Of a stretch of DNA of 64,000 bases, positions 11,401 through 21,678 are shown in pieces; position 1 is the stretch's first letter; each line of letters starts with the position of its first letter. Both the position numbers and the translations under genes were made by a program. Under the pieces are notes generated by a model. It made no database searches, was not told the DNA's origin, and worked only from the letters and a program-made list of their open reading frames with translations. The stretch covers positions 11,554,248 through 11,618,247 of the forward strand of contig NW_019211454.1 in the NCBI RefSeq assembly GCF_002443255.2, written 5' to 3'. Source of the stretch: Varroa destructor (lineage: Eukaryota > Arthropoda > Arachnida > Mesostigmata > Varroidae).

Positions 11401-14400
11401 TCAAAGCTGGTCTCCATACAAATGCGGACATTTACTGTACACAAATGTACTCGCTTACTGCATCCGTAGTACAGAACGAAATCTATTTCTGCTCCAGGTC
11501 TATGCGGAGTCCCTTGAAGATGTAGATTATTTATTTGATTGATAATTAGATGACACAATTCCACATCACTCCATCAGCCGTCAGGTATTCAAATGCTTTT
11601 CATAGAGCTTCATGAAGCTATATAAAATGTCATAGCTTTGTTCAAAAAATAATCGACTAGCGGAGTTCTGCTTAGAAAACCTGTCGCCGCAGGCAACCAG
11701 AACACTCGAGACGAACAAATAGGTAGTATTTTTAAAACTATATCCGTTCTGAGTTTCCTGCCGACTCCGCATATTAGACAAAGGGACTACGAAGTCAGTT
11801 CCGCCTGATGAGCCTGAAGGTCACGTTGAAATGTGACGCTGCAAACTTCAAGTGGTCTGATCTTGTCTTTTATGTTACTTTATAGATACTAGTGTTTCAC
11901 ATATCCCAAGCAATTGACTATCGGGCCTATAGGGCCAAAGCTGTTCTTTAGCTGATTTAGTGATCTGGTTGGCCCTCTTGGATGGGCAATAGCTAATTCA
12001 GCATACTGCAATTGATTCAAACGCTTTTAAATATTTTTAGTTGTTTTTAGTCTGTAGACACGGTGCTCCTTCAAAGGAGCCAACTTAATTACTTTTCGAG
12101 AGTCCTGAGGACGGGGCCTATAATGGACGCGTTGCCGCTATGCCAAATGTACGCTTGTGGCTCAACCTCTCACTGAACCTAAACGCCGTATTGGTATGTC
12201 TATCAAAATAACTATACGCCATTGAAGCTAGGTCCATGAGGAGCAGTAAATCTAGTTTACTAGTTCTGTAGCCACTTTACCACAAACCGCATTGATTACG
12301 AATATACCCTGCAAATTGCAAACTTCCTACTTTTTATTTTTATCATCCTTGCTCGCAAAAAAGCCTCAGTTTATTATTGCGACACCAACTAGATATGTTT
12401 TTTCTCTTATATACGTGTATATATAATTAATCTTCCCCTGTCGTATAATTCGCTTAAGTTCTCTCGATAGCCTCGAAAATTTGGCGAACTATCCAGCTGA
12501 AATTCAGGGAACATAGGTACTTTAAAAGATTGCGGAAACCAAAGCGAATGTAGACAGTGATATAGCTTTCGGTCAGGCGGATTTTAGCACTTTAAAAGCA
12601 ATACGTACCAAATAAAGCCTAGATCCACTAGACGCCGAGAAAACTAACCAGCTCTTTTATTTATTGCTCATGTAAAAGAAAACGATATTGTTAGTTTCAT
12701 CCGAAATGGACAGTTGTTCTCCCATACTTCATATACTGACGATTTCGGTTTACTGATGGAGGGTCTGCGAGATTTCGAAGTGGAGTGCGGGCCTCCCTTA
12801 CTATTAACCGTTCCAATGCTTCCTCGCATGTAAAATGACCATTTTATCGATAATGATCTATTGAGTATCTTTTTTTTGTATCGCAAAAATACTACGTGTG
12901 GGACTGGTCTGAATCGATATACGATCTGCGTAAGCGTTTAGCGTACAATAAATACGTCATTGCTTGACAAGCGTCTCTACGTTATCTACAACTTTGTTAA
13001 ACTATTCAATTGGGTTAATACTCGGATTAACTTGCCGTTAGATTTAACTGGGCCACACTTTGTCGGCACGGTCGAATCAACAATCAGCAACGTCCTTGCT
13101 ACCCGGACAACCGCTGCCGTTCGTCTGCTGCTTGCGTTTCGTCCCTGTTGCCCGCGTCTCAGTGGTCTGTCCTTTGATTACAATGCGTCTACATGCGTCG
13201 TATAGAAACGTAATTGATGGTGTAAGGAAGACATAAGCCGTCAACGCCTAACGCAATAGATAGCTATACAACAATGCACCGCAGCGTTCATCTCGTCCCT
13301 TCTCTCTATGCCGGCAAAAAATACATGTCCGATATTTTTATGTTATAGAAATTATTACTTTATATGTATTTGTCCGCATGGCGAGGATCCATCTACTCAA
13401 CGGTGAGTGACAATAATGTATGAAATTTTCAGCCTTTTAAGCTGCCTTCTATCTCTGATAAATGCCTTTCGAGTTTGATATTAAATCTACAATTTCCTGT
13501 GTGACAGACATTCCATAAAGTAATCAATAAAAAAAATCCGACTTTTCAAATATCCCCTTTAACCCATGACCTGGTAAATTTATTCAACCCATGCAGTGGA
13601 ACAATGTTCGGTGTTTTGCTCTGTTAATAGTTTTTGAGAAATCGAAATAAGTGCAATCCAATTGTTACTCTCTATAACCCAGTACTGTATCATATACGTT
13701 AGGTAAATTAGGTTCCAAAATTAGGCGTAACAAATACGTTAGAACTTCTCGCCAAGAAACTGCGTTCGCTCATAACGAGTAATCGCCTAGTTGGCAGAAA
13801 CGGTATGTATTGGAGTACATGATCTAGTAAGACATGCTCAGATCTGGTACACACTGGTCTACTGGATGGTAGTCCCAGACATTCCTTTCTTTAATATCGA
13901 CGTTTCTACCAAGACCCGAAAATAATCCGAAATTGAACTCTTTCTGAACGCACTTCCCGGCGCCAAGCTCAACGGTTAACCATGTACTCAGCTTTTCATA
14001 AGCGATGAACAAATACTCTATTCGGTGCAGCATTAACTTTGGATCATATGAAACCCATTTTCCCTACTATCTTATTTGTTAGTGGGGGGGCAGTTATCCT
14101 CAAACGTCCCCATTTATTACGATTCATGATTTTTAGTGGTTATTTTCACAGTGCCAATTTCGATGCCATTCACCCCTATGTATACTAATTTAGTTATCGT
14201 AGTTTTACTGCATAGTATCTTAGGTTTCACTGCAGCCATGTAACTTGGCAAATGAACACTTTATCTTATTCCAATGTTTGTCAATTTTTTGTCTTCAGTA
14301 TACAACCGTCATTATATTATACATAAGATTCTATAGATCTCAATCCAGCCTGATAGAAAAAAATTGTTGTTCTCTTGTACGTTTTAACCTAACGTATTTA

Positions 14401-14590
14401 AAATGCTCGACATAGATCATTCCTGTGCTTCCGAGTTTTCAATCTTCGAAGTTTTTTTTTGACAGAGATTTATTCACGCTTAATCATTTATTTGTCCAAG
14501 CGCTAAGGGAAGTGGCGAACGAAGTGCTGAAATATGTGACAATTTGACAGCTGCCTGCAAAAACAGGCAGGTGAAGAAAATATGTTGTTG
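8409..14590. other. AT-rich background, no supported gene
   Basis: All open frames here are short and unrecognised. A region of higher G+C around 10520-10900 has overlapping frames on both strands (10549-10743 plus, 10544-10750 minus), which is typical of a stop-poor patch rather than a gene. GTGAGT at 13403 and TTTTCAG ending 13442 could bound a 40-nt intron, but the joined frame gives only about ten residues. A small inverted repeat with 7-bp arms lies at about 12064-12079. Confidence 0.6.
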
Positions 14591-14598
14591 TCGTCCAT

Positions 14599-14627
14599 GA
14601 CATGGTAACTTGGTACATGTCTTTTTT
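14599..14627 (+). terminator. small stem-loop followed by T6 (terminator-like, no gene)
   Basis: GACATG (14599-14604) pairs with CATGTC (14616-14621). Two further pairs lie inside after a one-base bulge, with a 6-nt loop, and six T follow at 14622-14627. The shape matches an intrinsic terminator on the plus strand, but nothing upstream is recognisably transcribed and the stem is short. Chance is likely. Confidence 0.15.
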
Positions 14628-14947
14628 GCGTGTAGAAGTTGAGCGAACGTCCGCGCACAATCAACTTTACTGAAACCTACGGCTCTGGACCTGACATTCC
14701 AGGCTGAACGGCACAGCCTAGAAACGGACAGACCGGAGAGAATGCCCGAAAAAAAGGTAATATTGTCAAAAGGGGCTGTGCTCCTACCTCTTACTCCAGC
14801 AAGGACTTTTTTTTAGCTCTAACCACACTCTTTCAATTAATCTAGCAAGATCCCCTGTGAGGAGACAATTCCATTTAAACGATCGGGATCAGTCACCAGC
14901 AGAGAGGTGACCTGAAATAGAGGAGTATAGCCAAATGGTAGATCGAG

Positions 14948-14978
14948 CACGTAAAATAAGCCAATTGCTTATTTCGTG
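14948..14978. repeat. 12-bp hairpin with a 2-nt bulge
   Basis: CACG (14948-14951), a TA bulge and AAATAAGC (14954-14961) pair with GCTTATTT (14967-14974) and CGTG (14975-14978) around the loop CAATT. The sequence just before it (ATAGCCAAATGGTAGATCGAGC) superficially resembles a tRNA D-arm, but no anticodon arm, T-loop or acceptor stem follows. It ends 8 bases before the ATG of the 14987 candidate. Confidence 0.7.
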
Positions 14979-14986
14979 TGTTTAAC

Positions 14987-15191
14987 ATGTGTGTAAGTGT
15001 AGCGCCCCATAGTTTTTGAGTTTGTTTTTCAGATGTTTATGCGTTTACTTTCCTCTTATCCTTTCGCATGTGTAAATTATACGAGGTGGTCTTCACCTTG
15101 CCCAGTTTTGATTGCGGCGGGGCAATCACATTTTTTTTTGTACAAGGTCGATTTCAAATATGACATCGGTTTTCCTCTTCACGTATTATAA
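14987..15191 (+). CDS. candidate short spliced frame with a 40-nt intron (speculative)
   Basis: ATG TGT (14987-14992) is followed by GTAAGTGT at 14993 and, 40 nt later, by a pyrimidine-rich acceptor (TTTGTTTTTCAG ending 15032). Joined in phase 0, the frame starts again with ATG TTT ATG CGT and stays open to TAA at 15189-15191, about 54 residues in all, with no recognised domain. Both splice signals are good and the spacing suits a very short intron. However, one frame open for about 52 codons after one of some thirty acceptor-like sites is not rare. Confidence 0.12.
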
Positions 15192-18180
15192 TACTCAATT
15201 AAATGATTCATTTCAGTAAGTGAACGATAAATAAGCGTCTCGACTGTATAATGCTAACTATCTGCTGGTAGTTTTTTGGCATCATAATAGAATGTAGTAT
15301 ACTAGGAAGCTCATCACTACATACGAGGCTAAATGTCGTGTTTTACTTGATTTGTTACTTAGATGATTTATTTGGACATAATAATACATTCTTTCATAAA
15401 CGTTTATATGTGTTTGTATTTAGTTCATAAGTAATCATGCCGTTAGAAAATCATATGATCTCAGATTTTATTCACACATACGTATAGAATTTTCCAACTT
15501 TTCCTTTTATTCCTATAAATGTGCTGCTTCTTGATTGATTCAGTTCTTCATTCAGTATGCATGCATTTTTTTTCCAAGATTTTGAGAATTCCTCGATCAG
15601 TAGGTATAAATATTTCTACAGACTATATAATCTACCAAACGATAGGACGCGTTCCTTTTAGAATATAGCAAGAGATCTTTTTTTCGTCTTTCTAATGCGG
15701 GCAATATTAAGTCAAATTTGATGTTTGAGTTGTCTAGATCTGACTGCGTCCTGAGACTTTGTCATTAATGAACGAGGACGCCTTGGAGAGGTGTGCTACG
15801 AAGGCACATAAGCAATAGAGGTGTATCAAAGGCCCTCCTAAAACGACTATCCGGTCGTCGCGATTCATCTAGTTTTCATTACCGAACCACACATTACAAA
15901 TTCAGCTGGATGCCCAGTATATAAAATATAACGTATGTGCCATTAGCAATTTTGTTAACTTTATTTGTCTAAATTGTTTTCCATGACGATTGCCTAGGAG
16001 CTCTATTAGCCAGCTGCGTTTGAAGGCAGAAAGTTCAAGTATAGCGGGGTCGCACGTCCACAGACAACATGGATGGAACCTCGAATGTCTTTCACAATGC
16101 GCAAAGGTATTATTATCGACTATACCTATTAAGGTCATGGGGGAAATCATGACAACATGATTGACAAACCTTGTTTTCCATCCCTACAAACATATTTAGA
16201 TCATCGCCTTAGGCTGATTTGAGCACTGGATAATTTGGGCGTCATTGAGTGGCATCTAGTGATGGACTTGTAATAAACCCCGGTTTTCTTCTGATTTTTT
16301 TCAACTAACTTACTTAATCGGAATGGACGCAAGATGTTGCTATCCCTTGTTGTCCTATGTAAAGTAAATTCCAGTTTCAGTTTTCGGTCTGGATCATGCG
16401 TGTACGCTCTTGAAGGCCTCAGGATAGAATGATAAAGTCGATCAGCAAAATGCAATGTTCTAAAAATGTCTGTAAATGATCCAAAAAACCGAGAGATATA
16501 ATTGTCGCTTGTGATAGCGGCCTACACATCAGAAAGTGTCAACGCCAAAAAGTCAATGCGGCAGTTTAAGATAAATGCCCTCGTATACACAGTACTTTAT
16601 TATTTCTCATTTTTACAAATTCACTATGCTACGATGGAGCGTTAGCTGTCATTTTCAAACAACAGTAAAATCCATTAAGGTGCATGGCATTTTTGGACTA
16701 AACAACTAACCACACAAACTAGAATTATTGTACTCAGATTATTCATCGACAAAAAAAATTCGAATGACGAATATGCACGTTGTTAGAAAACAGACAACAT
16801 TGAACGGTAGATAGAAAAACACTGATCACAAGTTTTTGTTGTTGTTAGCAGGCGTCTGTTTGGCTGTGTGCTTGTTAAATTTCAAACAGCATCAAAATTA
16901 AGTTTTATGGACACCGTTTCAACTGTTTTTTTTTCAATGATTAGCTGTTGAGCGTTTTTCGGGTTCAGCGCATGCGTTGTGTAAAACGCGCTGGCGTTCG
17001 GCAAAGGTACAAAAAATCCCGCGGGGTGAAGCAGTCGCCTAAAATAGGCATAAAAAATAGTAAGGGGGAATCCATATCGCTGTTACATATCTGAGGATCA
17101 GTTTTTTTTTCGTATTTCGCTAGTACTGTCAATCTTGCTAAGAGACGGAAGTCAGTCTTCGTAGAAGCCATCTATAGTAAAAGAGGTCTATTTTATACAA
17201 GGTTTTCCAATTTGAAGTTTTTTTAGACAGTAAATAATAGAATAAATGCAATATAGGGCTAGTGAATACCATTTACTTCTCCGGCCCGGGGATCTCGTTA
17301 CAACATATCTTGCACACATATATGCAACCTACTAAACCTACTAGTCTCTTGATTACACGGTTAAAGCTAGCACATCCTACTATGTAACGACTACAGTTGT
17401 AATGATGCAATAGTATATTTCGGTTAAGTTCCAGTTTTTTTAATAGCTATCAAATTGTAAAGTTAAAGACACAAACGCTTAAATCTAATGTGATAAAACA
17501 CGCAGTGAATCAAATGAAAGTTCATGAACGTTGAAAAACAATTTCCGGTAGGGACAAATAATTTCGGCTATCCACCAGCACGGACTGCTACGTTCTGCTG
17601 ATTGACAAGGCTAGTCCTTATATTCTCCGTGATGCACCGTAGTTCCGACTAAATCAACTTGTCTCTTTTTTTTTTTTTTTTTTTTTTATTATTTCTTGTC
17701 CTGATTGGAGGCAGCGCCATCGTTCGATCCTCAGACTTCTACCAGCACTGGCTTGAATATCTGCTATTTATGATATATCTTACAGGGACTGTTTTAACAA
17801 AAAAGCCTTTGTAGCTAGTATTATGGACGTGGCAGTTTCTGGAGGCGCCATGCTTAAGCCTGTTGTCGTTGCCTTCATTTTATTATCGCTTGTGTTGGCA
17901 TTATATTTTTGTAGCTGTCAATGGGGCCAATAGGTTCAAGATGTGGTTGGGATGCATGTTCATAGCATCCCTATTCATCAGCGACAGTTACAATGGAGCC
18001 CTAATGCTTGTTGTTGCCTAATGTAAAGTGTTTTCGAAGGAAGAGCTAACAGTGTTGCTTACGATTCCCTTTCCCTATCTTTCTCCCTCTCTCTTGCAAC
18101 GGCGGTTCTTCTGAAGAACTCCAGACCATTCTCTGTTCATCAGACCATAGGGAATTTGTAGCAGTACCGCCCAATGATAC
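15192..18180. other. AT-rich background, no supported gene
   Basis: Contains only short frames on both strands and the T22 run listed separately. GGGATGC (17949-17955) and GCATCCC (17965-17971) form a 7-bp G+C-rich stem with a 9-nt loop. At 18103-18117 GTTCTTC and GAAGAAC are inverted around a single T. Neither is beyond chance. Confidence 0.6.
17666..17687. repeat. poly-T run of 22
   Basis: Twenty-two consecutive T follow GTCTC, the longest homopolymer in the window. On the minus strand it reads as a poly-A tail-like tract, but no retroelement body or target-site duplication is visible beside it. Confidence 0.95.
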
Positions 18181-18181
18181 C

Positions 18182-18233
18182 GAACGCTCACGTACCTCAC
18201 TTAGCTTTTCTAAGTGAAGTTCGTGAGCGGTTC
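18182..18233. repeat. imperfect 23-pair hairpin
   Basis: From the 5-nt loop CTTTT (18205-18209) outward: 8 pairs (18197-18204 with 18210-18217), a C-A mismatch at 18196/18218, two pairs, a T-T mismatch at 18193/18221, 8 pairs (18185-18192 with 18222-18229), a bulged G at 18230, and GAA (18182-18184) with TTC (18231-18233). The mixture of long arms, two mismatches and one bulge resembles a decayed inverted duplication. It also resembles a very short microRNA precursor, though at 52 nt it is below the usual size for animal or plant precursors. Confidence 0.85.
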
Positions 18234-19991
18234 CGTTACGACCTGTGCTCTAAAATTTAGCGAACAGTCAAGCCGCTGGATATAGACGCTGTTTAGGTCA
18301 CGACTTTTAACTAGCACATGTAAACTCTGCAACATTTAAAGCAGTTGAAATCTTTGATAGCTAAAACTTGATAGTTAACAATTTCCAGCGCGATTCTAAG
18401 CGGCAGAAGTCGGCGTTCTCTTTAAACGTCTCTTCTGTTCAATGTGGATTAGGTTCAGGATGTGTGTAAGTCGACATTGCAGACGAAAAAGTGTTTGTTT
18501 TATTATTTTAAGGTATTATTATAGCACAGTACCAATATTTGTATTTTTTGAAAAACGCGCCACTGCAGTGGGATTGGCATAGAAATGTCGCGATAAGCGT
18601 GTAAACATTTCCATTATTGTAAACAGTAGTCCATTTTACGCCGAATAAAGCACAAGGGATTGCTTCGTCCGCGTAGCAGTCTCTCTTCTGCATGTGTTTT
18701 GAGCTCAAGATAATATATTTGGATAAATTAATCTACTGTTTATTGCACAATTGCCATTACATTATGTGGGGCAGGCACCTTGGCAACAATATGTGTCATT
18801 TGTCTTCCGCTAGATTTCGGCAGTTTTTGCTGAAAGGTGGTGGATGTAGTGTTAGTCAGTTAAGCCAGGTAGACTAGACTCGTTTTGGCGCGATTACATA
18901 TTTAAAAATGGAACAACTTTTTCTGGACGAAGTATCCTGACAATGAGGACAATGATATGGCTCACTTTTTAGCCAAACGTGACGCAACGGTTTGCTAAAG
19001 ATTTAGGAAATCTAAAAATCATTTACAAGTATATTTTAAAGCCGATTCATCCTACCAGAAACAAGATATGAAATAGAAAAACATACATTCTACAAATGCT
19101 CAGGCTTGAGGATCTCGAACGTAGGGCAGATTTCAATTGACGAATTGTAGACCTCTATAATAACTGTCTGTAATTGTACATAATACGAGAACAGTACTCT
19201 TATTTGTCTCTATGCAACACCCCTCATGCTCAGCATATGTTAAATAAAGTATCGTTATTGCTATGTGACAGACACAAAAAACCCTACGAATTCTTTATTT
19301 ATTATAAAATTACCGTTACGAGATAGTGATTTAATTAATGCATAAATAACGGGGAACTTATCGCGGGAACAAACAAGTTATGTTAACCATTCAACCTACG
19401 AAATCGGAAAATTGCTAACTCGTTAAATGCATGTAGCTAGCTTTAGGCTGGCCCATAATCAAGCTATACGTTTTACGTCAACACCTGTAACTAATTTCAT
19501 GCATATTGCGATTTGCCCCTGCTCTGTTACCAACCTTCCCAACTAAGCCTTCGGCCAAATCGAGTAAATTTTTACCAAGCAGCGCTGGCTACACTTCAGC
19601 ATGCTATGGCAGGCTGTCTGCTATAGCCTGAAAAATTACCGCCAACTTAGCCAACTTATTAGCAAAAACGCGACATTCTCGCTGATGCATATGCCAACTT
19701 CATCTGCCAGTTCATTAACAACCAGCCAAGGCTCAGACATCCAAATCGCGAGGGAGAACACGCCGTATGTTGACACGCGTTCAAGATGTCCGCCCACTGT
19801 GAAATAGCACCTGCATATGATGTTTTGAGAATGACATATTCAAAAAATATCCGGGAAGGAAGGAAGGGCTCCTGTCGCACTTTTGGGTTAACCGAAATGT
19901 GTAGTATGAATATTTATGTGTAAAGGCAAATTTTGTTTCCACAGATAACATAGGTCTTCATTGCCATGAGTATTCTTAACAATCGGAGCGG

Positions 19992-20039
19992 TAGCTTGGA
20001 CAACGAAGCTAGAAAAAGCTGGCTGAAAAGCCAGAGCTT
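19992..20039. repeat. two adjacent small hairpins, one with a GAAA tetraloop
   Basis: TAGCTT (19992-19997) pairs with AAGCTA (20006-20011). Immediately after, CTGGCT (20019-20024) pairs with AGCCAG (20029-20034) around a GAAA loop, a GNRA tetraloop. AAG (20016-20018) pairs with CTT (20037-20039) across a 2-nt bulge. On the minus strand the second stem is followed by five T and reads as a weak terminator. No gene lies next to it. Confidence 0.5.
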
Positions 20040-20085
20040 GCTGCTTTGACACCGATGGATTTTACATATTTTATACGATTCAGTA

Positions 20086-20105
20086 ATGAAAGCTTTAGCT
20101 TTCAT
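20086..20105. repeat. 9-bp inverted repeat with 2-nt centre
   Basis: ATGAAAGCT (20086-20094) and AGCTTTCAT (20097-20105) are exact reverse complements separated by TT. This is the third small inverted repeat within about 120 bp. Confidence 0.75.
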
Positions 20106-20370
20106 GGTAGGTAGACAAAGCATCTATAAAAGCTTTACGGAAACCCAGCGCCAACGATAATGATAAGTCTAGCAACAAAAAAACGGCGCATACGTTTATC
20201 TGATTTTGCACCCTGAAAGACACGTTTTTCGATAATCGTCTTATAGTCGGAGGATCGGATGATGGGCCGCGCATAATTTTTCAAAGGTGTGATGGTGCTT
20301 GAGCCAGCATCGGAGTTGACGACAGAAAAAAAGCATTGATCGATACTCTGCATTTTGATCGTACTGCTTT

Positions 20371-21678
20371 ATGTTCGTAGAATATAGTTTCGCTTTGCTT
20401 AGTAGAGCATATACACCAAAAGGTTTCAAGAACATTGTTGATTCTCAATTAGACCGCTTAATCTCCCTCTGGTTCCAACTCCTGCGTTCATACAACTTCT
20501 ATGTTTCGAGTTTTACGTTCGGTATCGCCGTTAGGCAGTCCATCGGACAGACGGCTGGCTGGCTTCCAGTACGAAGCATTCATATAACCTTAGTACTTCG
20601 CGACAGTCTGTACGTTCGAGTGTTAGAAATGAACGTACTGTGAAAACGAATGACACCCTATGACGTGTTAATGAAAAATTCATTTACCAAAATTCGAATT
20701 TTGTAAATGTTTCGAGCAGTAAAAAAAGGGGTGGCATGGTTATATCTGAAAAAAAGCTTACTTCTCTTCTAACAGCGACAGTTGGAGAATTTTTTTTTCT
20801 AAAAAACTAGTACATTTTATACGAAAAAGGGTGTTAAGCGGCCACAGCTTTGCCGACTCTCCTAAGCTCGACAGACAAGGGGACGTTATTTTGTACGCAT
20901 GTATATTTCTCAATACAGTGAATTCCCTTGAGTATGAGACTAAAGTAAAGAAGAAGAAGAGTAAAGAACAACTGATTATTTGTTTTATACTACCAATTAT
21001 AAAACGTGTCATGTGGTATATGCTTTTCCCTTTTAAAGTCGCTTCGACAAAGCATGGTCGAATACATAATTTATTTGAATTACACAGTCATAATACAGCC
21101 GTAATACTGCACTTTATTAAGTAATGATTTTAACATGTCTAGTTCCTGTTTCAGAAAAGTTCGCAACAGTTATTCGACGTTCTGCCAAGAGGCTTTACAA
21201 GGCCTCAAAGAAAAACAAACAAGTTCTATCCTCGTCCAATGTTGTTTTGATGGGTGTAACAACCTCACTAAACATTGAGCTCGTGTCGAATGATACGGAC
21301 AGAATTCCTTCGACAGCGGCCTTCCGTGGGTTTAGGTGTTTGTGCGTGCATGTATGGTTAGGGTGAGAATCATCCCGGATCAAGGTTGTGTCTACTGCCG
21401 GAATGGTGGAATGCACACTTTCAACATTGCTACTGTCACTGGAGACTCTATGGAGGCTCGTGAGATTTAGGAAACTTCATGAATACCAAATCAATCTGGC
21501 CTACGACGACTGCGCTGGAAAATGTATGCAGACGCCTGGTTTGTTGCTACTTTTTGATTTTCTTACGTCGCTGGCTGCCTCGATACTGACTTGTTTAGTA
21601 CATAGATTGATCATAACTGACAGTTTCAAAGAACGAGGGTCAATAGCCTATTTAAGGACATTTGTACGACTGTCCTAG
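20371..21678 (+). other. run of four successive short plus-strand frames
   Basis: Frames at 20371-20643, 20831-21124, 21124-21366 and 21388-21678 (80-97 codons each) follow one another on the same strand and fill most of 1.3 kb. The second and third overlap as TAATG (stop 21122-21124, start 21124-21126), a pattern seen in coupled prokaryotic genes. Several need non-ATG starts, none has a convincing ribosome-binding site, and no product is recognisable; the last has a Leu-rich, possibly membrane-spanning stretch. Since nothing else here looks prokaryotic, a chance cluster is the likelier reading. Confidence 0.12.
20681..20709. repeat. 22-bp palindrome carrying a one-base bulge
   Basis: The core 20688-20703 (CAAAATTCGAATTTTG) is a perfect 16-bp palindrome. 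It is flanked by CATTTA (20681-20686) and TAAATG (20704-20709), which are also complementary. Only C20687 breaks the symmetry. It could fold as a hairpin with a TCGA loop or bind a dimeric protein; nothing nearby indicates which. Confidence 0.8.

Noticed and set aside
14926..14950. tRNA-like D-arm (ATAGCCAAATGGTAGATCGAGC)
   Set aside because: No anticodon stem, GTTCRANYC T-loop or closing acceptor stem follows in the next 80 bases.
17666..17687. T22 as the tail of an inserted retroelement on the minus strand
   Set aside because: No element body, promoter boxes or flanking target-site duplication could be seen.
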